Assembly (NCBI GenBank): GCA_025667525.1
Contig: CM046874.1
Coordinates: forward strand, 661,372,963-661,436,962
From: Glebionis coronaria
Lineage: Eukaryota; Streptophyta; Magnoliopsida; Asterales; Asteraceae
Reading direction: 5' to 3'
DNA: 64,000 nt
Shown here piece after piece: positions 22,995 through 32,880 of the stretch. How positions within the stretch are numbered: the first letter of the stretch is position 1; each line of letters opens with the position of its first letter. Position numbers and translations under genes: made by a program. The notes beneath the pieces are model-generated. The model was not told the DNA's origin. It ran no database searches and saw only the letters and a list, made by a program, of their open reading frames with translations.

Positions 22995-23575
22995 AAAAAA
23001 AAACTGATAAGCTTATCAGAATAAGCTGTTTTCAAACAGCTTATCCTGATAAGCTTATCGCGATAAGCTGTTTTAAAATAGCTTATCCTGATAAGCTTAT
23101 CCTGATAAGCTGTTTGATAACAGCTTATCCTGATAAGCATACCGGGATAAGCTGTTTGATAACAGCTTATCCCGGTAAGCTTATCAGGATAAGTTGTTTG
23201 ATAACAGCTTATCCTGATAAGCTTATTGGAATAAGCTGTTTGATAACAGCTTATCCTGATAAGCTTATCAGAATAAGTTGTTTGATAACAGCTTATACTG
23301 ATAAGCTTATCAGAATAAGTTGTTTGATAACAGCTTATCCTGATAAGCTTATCAGAATAAGCTGTTTGATAACAACTTATCCTGATAAGCTTATCAGAAT
23401 AAGCTGTTTGATAACAGCTTATCCTGAGAAGCATATCAGAATAAGTTGTTTGATAACAGCTTATCCCGATTTATCTTGATAAGCTGTTTTCAAACAGCTT
23501 ATCCTGCTAAGTTTATCGGGACAAACTGTTTGAAAGCAGCTTATTATGATTGGCTTATCAGGATAAGCTGTTTGA
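22995..23575. repeat. Palindromic satellite, 42-bp unit, upstream of TNP2
   Basis: About 13 imperfect units built on the self-complementary blocks AGCTTATCCTGATAAGCT and CTTATCAGGATAAGC joined by GTTTGATAACA. Because the unit is 42 bp (14 codons) and palindromic, both strands stay open over more than 150 codons. These frames are periodicity artefacts. Confidence 0.95.
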
Positions 23576-23732
23576 TATAAATGTTTTATTGGACTAAGCC
23601 TTAGGAATGTTTTAGGATTTTAGCGATTAATTTCGGAAAATTCCCGTCTGAAATTGATCAACCTATAGAAAACCCGTCCGAAGTTAATTTATTAGGAATT
23701 AACTTCGGAAAGTCCCCTGTTTGGGACTGCTT

Positions 23733-23930
23733 TTTGAATGTTTTATCTCATTTAGGATATGAATGCGTATAACCGATTTAGTATTTGAGATGATTTCGAC
23801 AGTGTTTCACCTTTACTCCTACGAATATGTCTTTAAACACATATTTGGGGAGTTGAGGGGAAATGCTGCCGAAATTTTCTCACATAGTAAATCGGTTATA
23901 CGCATTCATATATGAGACGAAACATTCAAA
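23733..23930. repeat. 198-nt near-perfect hairpin upstream of TNP2
   Basis: The arms begin TTTGAATGTTTTATCTCA on the left and end TGAGACGAAACATTCAAA on the right. Pairing continues through ATGAATGCGTATAACCGATT and its complement, and then through ACTCCTACGAATATGT against ACATATTTGGGGAGT, down to a loop of a few bases. Mismatches are few. The same hairpin is present in CACTA-2 (41764-41961). It resembles a MITE or small-RNA precursor foldback; expression is not shown by sequence. Confidence 0.85.
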
Positions 23931-24183
23931 GGGTGGGTTAGGATTGCCTTCCATAGTTGCACTAGGTGAACATACTATTTTCAATACTTGATAATTATAT
24001 CTTTTAATAAATATTATTATATAATTATATACTTTATAAATAATAATTATATATTTTATAATTATTTTTTATAATTTGATATAATACATATTATTATTTA
24101 TGAAATATATAATAATTATTTTTAAAATTCCTTGTGTTAATTAAGTTGCATATAATAACTAAATGTATCGTTAAAACACAGTT

Positions 24184-27100
24184 ATGGTACTCATTGATAA
24201 GAGTTGGACACGGTTAGAGCGTCATCAGCCAGAAATTATATTGGGTCTTGCCAGTTTTGTAAAGCATTCCAGGAAGTTTGTGAATCGTTTGAATGAGATA
24301 CCATGTCCATGCAAGCGTTGTCGAACAAGACTCCTGGTACATATTGACCTTCTTTCGAACCACGTTATGAAGTCCGGGTTTGACAACAGTTATACAACAT
24401 GGGTACACCATGGTGAACCGGCTCCTCCTACACCTACACCTCCCCCACCACCACCACCGCCACCACCACTGCCAATAATAGATAACACAAGACAACCTTT
24501 TATTAGTGACATGACATAGTTACTTGATGATCTTACCTATATGCCTCCGGACTATATTCCTACTCCACCTCCTCCCAACTTAAGTAACAGACGGACTCAA
24601 GCTAACGAGTTTGAAGAGTTATATCGTAGTGCCAATGAGCCGCTGTACCCTGGTTGTGTAGAAGCGACTCGATTAGACTTTATGGCAAAGTTTACACATT
24701 ATAAGGCCAAAGGTAAAATCACCGATACCATATTCAATGATATTCTAGAGTGGATGCAAACTATCTTTCCCCCAAGCAGAGGATTCAAGCTCCCACCGTC
24801 ATACTATGCAATAAAGAAGACATTTAAAACGATCGGGTTAGGGTACGATTCGATACATGCTTGTGAACACGATTGTTGCTTATTTCGGGAAGGATACGTC
24901 GATTTGGATTTCTGTCCGGTGTGTAATACAAGTAGATGGAAAGACACTAACACGCCGGGGAAGAAAGTTCCAAAGAAGGTGCTGCGTTACTTTCCGATTA
25001 TTCCTAGACTACAACGTTTGTACAAGTCTAGTAAAAGTGCAAAGGATATGATTTGGCATGCTACTGGAAAGTGTACGGAGCCCGGTAAGATGCAACACCC
25101 GTGTGATGGTGCGGCTTGGAAGAAATTTGATGCCAAGTATGGTGATTTTACAGCAGAACCAAGAAATGTTCGATTAGGGTTGGCTGCTGATTGTTTCAAT
25201 CCATTCGGAAACCTTAGTCAGACTTACAGCATGTGGCCGGTGATATTGACAACATACAACCTGCCTCCGTGGTTGTGTATGAAAGAGAGTTCTTTAATGC
25301 TGACCCTGTTATTTCCTGGCCCTAAATCCCCGGGCAAGGACATTGATGTTTACTTGAGACCTTTAATTGATGATCTAAACCTTTTATGGGATGGTGTCAG
25401 TACTATAGACCAAGCTACAGGCGAGGCATTCACCATGAGAGCGATGCTTTTATGGACCATCAACGATTTTCTGGCTCGAAGTAGTTTGTCTGGGTCTAGT
25501 GGGCAAGGTTACAAGGCTTGCCCTACATGTAATGACGACACTCCATCTCTTCATGTGGCAAGCAAAATAGTTTATGTTGGCCACAGAAGATTCTTACCGC
25601 CCCACCATAAATCCAGGACTTCACGTTTATTCAATGGTAAACCCGAACACCAGTCCCGTCCTAGAACATTTAACATGGACCAGATTAACGATCAACACGC
25701 TTCACTGCCAAATCGACTGCCCTGTAAACATAAGAATTTTGGGGGGGGTGAAGATAACACGCAATTTTCATGTTGAGCCTAACTGGTCTAAATGGTCTAT
25801 TTTTTACGAGCTTGAGTATTGGCCTTTTCTTTCACTAAGACACAATTTAGACATCATGCATATCGAAAAAAATGTGTTGGAGGCCATCCTAAACACTTTG
25901 TTGATGAATGACAAATCTAAAGACACTATCAAGGCAAGACAATACTTGGAAAAGTTGGGCATTCGAAAAAGCTTATGGCTCACCCAAAGTAAAAACGGGA
26001 AGTGCAAGAAGCCTCAGGCTACGTATTCCTTCACACCAGAGAACAGGAAAAAGTTTTGTAAATACATCAAAAGTGTTAAACTACCAGATGGGTTCGGATC
26101 CAACTTCAAGCACAAAGTGACCGATAACGATACCAATATAACGGGCATGAAGTCTCATGACTGTCATATAATGATGCAACGTTTACTTCCTTTCGCACTT
26201 CAGGAATACTTGCCTGCTAAGATTGCAAGACCACTGATCAACCTATGTAACTTGTTTAAGCAACTCTGCTCTGCAACTTTAATGGTGGATGACATGTTGA
26301 CTGCTGTAAAAAAGGTGGTTGACATTTTGTGCGATCTTGAGCTCATATATCCTCCTGATTTCTTTGACATTATGGTTCACTTGGTTATCCATTTACCTGA
26401 TGAGGCCATTGAAGGTGGGCCTATCTGCCCCCGGTGGATGTATCCATTTGAAAGATACATGAAAGAGCTAAAAGTTTATGTACGAAATAAAGCTAAGCCA
26501 GAAGGTTCGATTGCGGAGGGTTATGTTGCACAAGAAGCATTGACTTTCTGTTCTAAGTATTTTCGGGATGATGTTACCACTAAATTTAATCGTCTCGACC
26601 GTAATGTGGACCCCCCTCCCCCAACGTGTCAGTTTCAGGTGTTCCGATCGGTATGTAACCCGCTTGGGAAAAAGTCGTATATTCCGTTCCCTTATCAAGA
26701 GTTCAAGAAAGTGGAATGGTATGTACTAAACAACAGTCCTGAAATCGACAAGTATATTTCCGAGTTCAAGAGGTACGCGTTTTTTATTTTATTTTGAAAC
26801 TTCTTTTTCCTAACAATAGCGACTTATTCTAATACCATGAACGTTTTTCAGATTATATCCTGACAAAGACACGAAAAAAGAATTCTCCGCGTGGTTTGGG
26901 AAAATGGTAAACTTAGACTTATCTTGTGTACTTACCTGTAAAAAAATAATATTATTATAAATAGTTTTCTATACCTAATCCTTTATTCCTCATAGATCCG
27001 TCAATGTCACGTAGACAATGACAAAGACCCAAAGGTTATCCAAACCAGCGAGTTATTCGCTTTGGCTTGTGGACCATCACCGCATCCAATCTCACTAAAC

Positions 27101-27751
27101 TCTTGCATAGTCGACGGTGTGAGGTATGTCGTGCACAGTCGCGATGAACGTCGTACAACTCAAAACAGCGCCATTTGTGCGCCTGGCCCTGAGAACACAA
27201 TGGCTTATGGTCAGCTTCAACAGATCTTCGTGTTTCATTATTTGTCGTTCAGTGTTGTGTTGTTCAAAGTTAAGTGGTTCGACACTCGCCCCACATTACG
27301 TAAACAACGTCTTATCTATAGAAACAACATGACTCAACTCACCGACACAAGAGCTGAGTTTTGGAAAGATGATCAATACATTCTCGCAACACAAGTCAAA
27401 CAAGTCTTTTACATTGAAGATAAGAACAAACCCAACTGGAAGGTCGTTGAACATGTTAATCATAAAAAGTTTTCCAACGGGGGTGTCATAGTGTCAGACG
27501 CCGTTCCTGATATTATACATTTCGACAACTCATCTGATCTACCACTTTCCACTGATTTGAATGACTTGGATGATGTGACCTTGAATATAGATGGCCACGA
27601 AACGGAGGTTGATGCACCGCCAAATATCATTGATGACGAAGACGATGGTATTACTGATGATGAAGACGTCCCTCATGATTTAAGTGATGAAGAACGTGTG
27701 AATGATGATGATGGTGAAGACAGAGTTTATTCTAGTGAAGAAGAAGATTGA
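24184..27751 (+). pseudogene. TNP2-like CACTA transposase (Transposase_21), copy 1, broken
   Basis: Exons 24184-26772, 26852-26906 and 26997-27751 with GT-AG introns. The N terminus (about residues 1-80) is a Transpos_assoc-type region with CPCKRCRTR and TTWVHHGEP, followed by a poly-Pro stretch. The central Transposase_21 domain contains the zinc-like CEHDCCLFREG...CPVCNTSRW, LGLAADCFNPFG and the conserved YNLPPWLCMKES. A DUF4218-like part (MVHLVIHLPDEAIEGGP, PRWMYPFERYMK) and a DUF4216-like C-terminal part (SRDERRTTQNS, KQVFYIEDKNKPNW) follow. The acidic tail ends SSEEED. Lesions: an in-frame TAG at 24517-24519, where CACTA-2 has a serine codon, and a frameshift in a G-run at about 25741-25748. 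Cys replaces Gly in the VDGFNPFG motif kept by CACTA-2. TNP2-type proteins catalyse element excision in the family; this copy cannot encode a full protein. Confidence 0.9.
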
Positions 27752-27921
27752 CCTTTAGTTGTAACTTGAAAAAGACACTTACTTGTTTGAATGAATGAAT
27801 CTAATTGTTGTGGATTGTTTAAATGTGTATATTTATTTGTATGTGTTGTATTTGGATTTGTGCATGCTTATATTATTTTGTTCATGAATTTGTCTATGTT
27901 ATGCTAATTGTACTTGTACAG

Positions 27922-30135
27922 ATGTCAGCAGATGTTGCAGGATCACACGGTGGTGACGGTGGTGGTGAGGATGAACCTCTACGCCAAACATCCGCAGCGG
28001 TTGTTTTGCCTTATTTAGAAATAAAGGTAAGAATATTTAGATTATTGTAACACAATCATAAATTTGGTGCATATATATGTTGCTTGCCTTGAATTTTTAT
28101 GACTTTGTCACTCACTTGATTTTTGCAGGCAAAGGCAAAAGAAAAGAAAACTTGGGCGGCAGAGAGGCCGGTAGAAAGACTTGGGGCATTACCCGATGTA
28201 TCGATTTGTTGGAGGAAGTTGGTGAGCATGGCCCTGTCCCGATAGATTTTGAAGAAAAATCTTTCCGGCCTCGCGGCACGCATGCTCAGCATTTAGCTAA
28301 TTACATCGTGGATTGTATCAGGAGGCTCGTGCCACTGTACTACCCAAGTTGGAATGATGTCCTTGATGAGATCACGACGTTCGTTTGGGCGAACATAGAG
28401 GTCAGTTATCATTTTTATGTTCATAACATTATTGTGTTTATTTATTTAATGGTGTATATATTTAAATAAATTTGTTTATTTATTTATATCATATAAATAA
28501 ATAAAAAATTTAAATAAATATACAAATTTTATCTTATTTATTTATATCATATAAATTTTTTTATATATATTTAAAAATTCGAATAAATATAAATTTTTTT
28601 AAATAAATATATATTTGATGAGAATAATGTAATAAGCTTTTTCGGATAAGCTGTTTTCAAACAGCTTATCCTGATAAACTTATCAGAACAAGCTGTTTGA
28701 ATACAACTTATCTTGATAAGCTTATCAGAACAAGCTGTGTGAAAACAGCTTGTTCTGATATGCTTATCAGGATAAGCTGTTTTCAAACAGCTTGTTTTGA
28801 TATGCTTATCAGGATAAGCTGTTTTCAAACAACTTGTCCTGATAAGCTTATCAGGATAAGCTGTTTTCAAACAGCTTGTCCTGATAAGCTTATCAGAACA
28901 AGCTGTTTTCAAAAAGCTTATGCTTATCAGGATAAGTTGTTTTTATTAAAAAAAAATTAAATAAATATATAAGCCATTAAATAAATAAACAAAATAATGT
29001 ATAAATTATATCTCTAACTCTAACTCTGTGTTTGTTTTATTTGTTGTATATGAATGCAGGATAAGTTTAATTTGACGCCACACAAGAGTGATCATGATAG
29101 ATGGAAGGGTATACGTGGCGGCATCAATCAAATGCTTACAAAGAGTTTCAATTCTCGAAAAAATACGCCCAAGACAAAGCATTGGGTCCGAGACATCGAT
29201 ACCGGCACGGTAGATATCGGTAGAGTCCGCAGCGAGCGTCTAGAGGAAATTACTTCAGAGGACTGGGAAAAACAGATCGCACTTTGGAGTAATCCGGATT
29301 ATGAGAAAAGATGCCTGACGAACTCCCAGAACCGGTCTAAGTAGAAGACGCCGAGTTGGCAGGGATCCCGATCGTTGGCACGCCTTCGAGACGAAGTGGT
29401 GAGAAATTCTATAATTAATTTACATACATATATGTATTTGATTATATGTTTTGGTGTGTTGTGATTTTTTGTTTTGAATTTGCTTCATTCTATATATGCG
29501 TGTCTATGTATGTACAAACGCAAGCTGCAATTGAAGCTGATGTACCACCCCCGACTGTCATTGATCACTTCTTCATTGCGAACACCGACCAGGTTGGGAA
29601 TTTTCCTTGCGATGCGGACCGCGTTATGTATGTAAGTATTTTTTTTAAATTAATTAATTAATTAATTTTTTTTGGATATGCCTTGGTTTTTTACTATTCC
29701 CTGCCGATAAATAATGTACCAACCCGACTAATAAATAATATACTAACTGTCGTTTGTTTTTGTCACTTCATTAGGAGGAGATGCTTGATGAAGGCTGTAG
29801 GCAAACATACGGACGACGAGATCAACCGTATCGTCCGAGGTGGAAAGCAGCGAGGCCACATGCCCGGTGTCGGTCAGATAGTGCCGAGAAGGACTGCTCA
29901 CTATATTCCTCCTCCTCCTGCCATCGACCCACGGTTGGAACAAACGGCTCAAGTGTTTAACTTTATGAGAAGTGACAATAGGTTTGCCGATGCGTTCTCA
30001 GCATTTCTATCGGGTGGTGTTAGCGGTACTGGAACGGGAGGCAGCGGTAGTGGCGTCGGCGGGAGTGGCACGGGAGGCAGCGGTAGTGGCGCCGGTGGGA
30101 GTGGCGGGAGTGGTAATGATAATGTCGACGGGTAG
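27922..30135 (+). pseudogene. TNPA-like / Transposase_24 (Ptta/En/Spm) gene, copy 1, broken
   Basis: Five exons inferred by comparison with CACTA-2: 27922-28026, 28139-28400, 29060-29398, about 29518-29631 and 29775-30135. Features are a Lys/Arg-rich patch (GKGKRKEN), GITRCIDLLEEV, PRGTHAQHLANYI, LVPLYYPSWNDV, then KFNLTPHKSD, a SNPDYEK..NSQNRSK segment, KHTDDEINRIVRGGKQRGHM and a Gly/Ser-rich tail. The order fits the plant transposase Ptta/En/Spm family (Transposase_24), the partner of TNP2 that binds element ends. Lesions: a 1-nt deletion near 27976 that shifts frame before the basic patch, an in-frame TAG at 29342-29344, loss of the AG before exon 4 (ACAA where CACTA-2 has ACAG), and a 2-nt deletion near 29788. 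A satellite array lies in intron 2. Confidence 0.8.
28632..28945. repeat. Palindromic satellite inside a TNPA intron (copy 1)
   Basis: About seven units of the same 42-bp AGCTTATC/GATAAGCT family as at 22995, here with a TGTTTTCAAACAG spacer, which is itself palindromic, and GAACAAGC variants. It lies between exons 2 and 3 of the TNPA-like gene, surrounded by very AT-rich TTTATTTA sequence. Confidence 0.9.
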
Positions 30136-30359
30136 AATGGCAATAATGGTTAGTATGCTTGTCTTGTTTTTCCTACCTTAGCATGCAAGTTTAATAATTG
30201 TAAATCGCGAATTGCAAATTTAATAAGTGTAACTAGGAACTTTGTACTCAAGTTGTGACATATGTATTTGTATTGATCGAGAGGTTACATGTTATTGTGT
30301 TTTTGGTACTAGATTCGTGGTAGATTTTTAGTATTTGTATCTTCAGGTTTTGTATTTGT

Positions 30360-30440
30360 ATTCCCAGGTTTTGGTAGATTTTTTCCGGAAAAATTCCGGA
30401 AAAATCTGGAAACAGCCTGCTGTGCAGGCTGCTAAAAAAA
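30360..30440 (+). terminator. Possible 3' processing region of the TNPA-like gene
   Basis: About 230 bp after the TNPA stop lie two strong hairpins: TTTTTTCCGGAA...TTCCGG-AAAAA and CCTGC-TGTG-CAGG. The same pair is conserved in CACTA-2 (about 35350-35400). The position fits the 3' untranslated end; function as a terminator is only inferred. Confidence 0.3.
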
Positions 30441-30446
30441 TGTCAA

Positions 30447-31042
30447 AGTTTCCCTGGCGACATGTCGCCAGGGAAACCATACACCCGCTTGACTTTCAGA
30501 AAATTCACCAGAGTTTCCCTGGCGACATGTCGCCAGGGAAACTTGGGCTCACTTGACTTTCTAAAAAGTCATCCAAGTTTCCCTGGCGACATGTCGCCTG
30601 GGAAAATCTAGCACAACGTTGACTTGTCAACACCAGGCGTTGACTTGTCAACGCTAAGAATAGTTTCCCTGGCGACATGTCGCCAGGGAAACTCTAGCAC
30701 AACGTTGACTTGTCAACGCCAGGCATTGACTTGTCAACGCTACGAATACTTTCCCTGGCGACATGTCGCCAGGGAAAAGTGAGGATTAATAATCATTTTT
30801 ACTTAAGTTTGTTAATCAGCCAACTTTTCCCTGGCGACATATGTCGCCAGGGAAACTATCCCGCACCAAATCCAGCGTGGCACCAATTTTTGAACCAAAG
30901 AGTTGCGGGGCCCACTTAGTCGCCAAGGAAACCATAATTAGTCGCCAGGGAAACAATCCCGCACCAGCCTTCCTTGGCGACGTTTCCCTGGCGACATATC
31001 GCCAGGGATTCACTTTCCCTGGCGACATGTCGCCAAGGAAAC
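30447..31042. repeat. 3' subterminal palindromic array of CACTA-1
   Basis: At least eight copies of the GGCGACATGTCGCC palindrome (30455, 30520, 30583, 30668, 30756, 30832, 30985, 31020 and neighbours), some degenerate or with a duplicated AT in the centre. Between them, the inverted W-box motif CGTTGACTTGTCAACG occurs repeatedly (about 30613-30740). Confidence 0.85.
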
Positions 31043-31092
31043 GTCATGAATTTGGCCAGGAAACGTAATGTGTGTAATCCTGTAATCCCGAG

Positions 31093-31130
31093 TTCTTAAT
31101 ATACTAGCAACTCAAAAATCCCCACCAGAA
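31093..31130. repeat. Right copy of the 38-bp flanking duplication
   Basis: Identical to 10314-10351. It begins within the bases TTC that also belong to the truncated LTR end (GAGTTC), and is followed by host sequence ACTACATGAAG. It marks the right boundary of the LARD-like insertion. Confidence 0.85.
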
Positions 31131-31794
31131 ACTACATGAAGACACTCAAACCACAAGCACAACGAAAACCTAAAGAACTTGACAATACACAGCCCCAAAG
31201 CGCAAACATTTTATTTCTCGCATGTAAGGTAAAGTAAATTCAAATAAAGTTAATCTTAAAACTCTGCAACGTGCAACAATGGTAACACAAAACAAGTTGA
31301 AGCATGTCAAAATGGGCATGTCAGGTTTAGTAAACTCGCAATATATTTCTTTATATATGCTCAAGAGATTCATGTATATTGGTAAGTTAAAAATGATCCC
31401 ACAACCGCAACAATAATCAGTCCCATGAAAATGCATGCAGTATGAGAAAGTGGCTTAAATTCTAGATTTTGTTACATAAATTTGAATTTGGATCGATATT
31501 TGTTTATAACATGTTTCTCATATTATCTCGGTCTAAGTCACAGTACACACACACGCTATTTCAGACACTACCAAACAACAACTAACAAAAACTACTCTAT
31601 ATATACACTATATAGCTTATACAAAACTTTGGTTATAACTAATAATCGCCTCAACTTAATTAAAACACACACCTTCATTTTCTAATCTCCTCCTAAATTA
31701 AAAATCATACATTCACAAAATTAACATAGTTCACCTATTTGCATAGCTAGAATAAAGATAGCTAACACTACTGTTCCTTAATAAAGTCTACCTA
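31131..31794. other. Host intergenic stretch, nothing recognised
   Basis: AT-rich sequence that continues the host locus interrupted at 10351. No coding region, RNA gene or clear repeat is seen. Confidence 0.6.
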
Positions 31795-31870
31795 CACTAC
31801 AAGAAAAACAGCTTTTAGGGACGGCGTATTTTTAGAGACTACGGATGTAGTCTCTAAAACTCCACAAAAC
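31795..31870 (+). mobile_element. Isolated CACTA-type terminus
   Basis: CACTACAAGAAAAACAGC starts at 31795 and is followed by TTTTAGGGACGGCG and by TAGAGACTAC...GTAGTCTCTA, a short inverted repeat typical of a different CACTA subfamily from the two large elements here. No matching opposite end was found nearby, so this is a fragment or a solo end. Confidence 0.6.
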
Positions 31871-32174
31871 GACAAAAATACTACTTAGCTAAGCTTTAAA
31901 ATCGACAAATTTAAGATATATAACCAGTAAAGGAGCCTTTAGATAGACATTGCCAAATGTATACATTATTGGACATTGCCAAAACACGAAATTGTAGTGC
32001 AATGAGTTTTTATTATACACACACAAACACAACTGAGAATTATAACAATATGACTCTTGAGTCATATCAAGTGATATGTTACATTATAGTAGACGTACAT
32101 GTCCATATGTGGAGGCATGAATTATTACCACAGACACACTCATGTATGCATAACAGACTCCTTAAGAAAGTAAA

Positions 32175-32797
32175 CTACATACAAATGCCGGCAACACAAA
32201 TGTTAGAGCAACATTGCACGTGGGCGCAAGGTAGGCCCGGAGGATAACAGCCGCCAGTTACAGTACATTTTCCATAAAAAAAACTATCGCAATAAAAAGG
32301 ATCACAGCAATGATCAAGCGCCCCACACCGCTGGCCTTCATTAACGCAGTTCCTGCCCGGGGATGATTTCCGAGAAATTATCAATTCCTTCATATCTTCC
32401 GTAAGGTATATTCCAACTTGATCTGGATTCGCCTGCACAAATGGATGGTAGAAGAGGACATTATTTGATTTTAAAGGTGTCTTTGATTAGTTTGGTTTCT
32501 TAATTTCAAATGAGAGATAAATGAAGCAGGTTGCTAATAATACATGAAGTGCTAAATGTTAGCGCAAGCATTTCTCTTTAGCTTAATCAATTAGGAGTAC
32601 TTTATTAACTAACAATCTAACACGTGCATGTAATGTACCTTTTTATTCCCTATTCCTGCATCATGCACGGTCGATTGATCTTCCACAACCATGAGAATCT
32701 CCTGCTGGTTACCATCATTGTCTGAAGAAACACACAAAGTCGAGCTCATACTTGTGATAAAGACGAGAAAGACAAGCATTGCATACATCTTGTTCAT
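32175..32797 (-). CDS. Secreted double-knottin cysteine-rich protein, gene 1
   Basis: Complement of join(32175..32432, 32639..32797). The 206-bp intron has GT and CAG borders and both exons are phase 0. Exon 1 (53 codons) begins with a hydrophobic signal peptide (residues 1-22, MNKMYAMLVFLVFITSMSST) and an acidic pro-region. Exon 2 (85 codons) has a short basic stretch (ISRKSSPGRN) and then two adjacent cystine-knot patterns. The first is C-x6-C-x5-CC-x4-C-x7-C and the second, starting 5 residues after that last Cys, C-x6-C-x4-CC-x3-C-x4-C. There are 12 cysteines, enough for six disulphides. Proteins of this shape are secreted; plant knottins include protease inhibitors and antimicrobial peptides, but the activity of this one cannot be told from sequence. 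The gene is undamaged, has a TATA box 74 bp upstream, and a paralogue stands at 50733-51308. Confidence 0.8.
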
Positions 32798-32870
32798 GAT
32801 GAAACTTATCTAAGGAAGTAAAGTGTTTGTTTATGATGGTGTGTGAGGTACTGCTAACAACTCGTCTAGC

Positions 32871-32880
32871 CTATTTATAG
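32871..32880 (-). promoter_or_regulatory. TATA box of knottin gene 1
   Basis: The minus strand reads CTATAAATAG, a perfect TATA consensus, ending 74 bp upstream of the ATG at 32797. The surrounding promoter sequence is duplicated upstream of knottin gene 2 and of two remnants near 60.2 and 60.8 kb. Confidence 0.75.

Larger units (their letters stand above)
17970..31062 (+). mobile_element. CACTA (En/Spm) transposon copy 1, 3' terminus lost
   Basis: The left terminus CACTACAAGAAAAC starts at 17970 inside an LTR. The internal order is subterminal palindromes, antisense GRF zinc-finger gene, 41-bp minisatellite, interior palindromes, CCA-rich leader, 42-bp satellite, hairpin, TNP2-like gene, TNPA-like gene, 3' palindromic array. 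CACTA-2 has the same order in reverse. The copies align to within about 20 bp of the 3' terminus. There CACTA-1 passes from GGCCAGGAA straight into LTR sequence (ACGTAATG, 31063), without the GTAATG-type end and matching TSD expected after the left flank TTA. The right junction is uncertain by a few bases. The copy is non-autonomous today, because both transposase genes are broken and one end is lost. Confidence 0.9.
10352..31092 (-). mobile_element. Large non-coding LTR retroelement (LARD-like), interrupted by CACTA-1
   Basis: Two direct repeats of about 0.8 kb (10352-11190 and 17170-17969 plus 31063-31095) flank 6 kb without coding capacity. Orientation is minus: next to the right LTR the minus strand reads TGGCATCAAGAGCC (about 17156-17169), close to the initiator-Met tRNA primer-binding site TGGTATCAGAGCC. 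The LTR begins TGTTAGGATCGAAC on the minus strand. The right LTR is split by CACTA-1 and lacks its outermost bases. The two LTRs differ at several positions in the parts compared, so the insertion is clearly older than the Copia element at 53-59 kb. Confidence 0.8.

Noticed and set aside
22916..23479. Long open frames on both strands over the 42-bp satellite (187 and 152 codons)
   Set aside because: The repeat unit is 42 bp and palindromic, so both strands stay open by periodicity. There is no domain or codon signal. The same applies at 28571-28960, 36811-37140 and 42114-42686.
31051..31076. Reading GTAATG at 31065-31070 as the true 3' end of CACTA-1
   Set aside because: The same bases belong to the interrupted LTR (ACGTAATGTGTG in the left LTR), and the following TGT does not match the left flank TTA. 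Loss of the terminus is the simpler reading.
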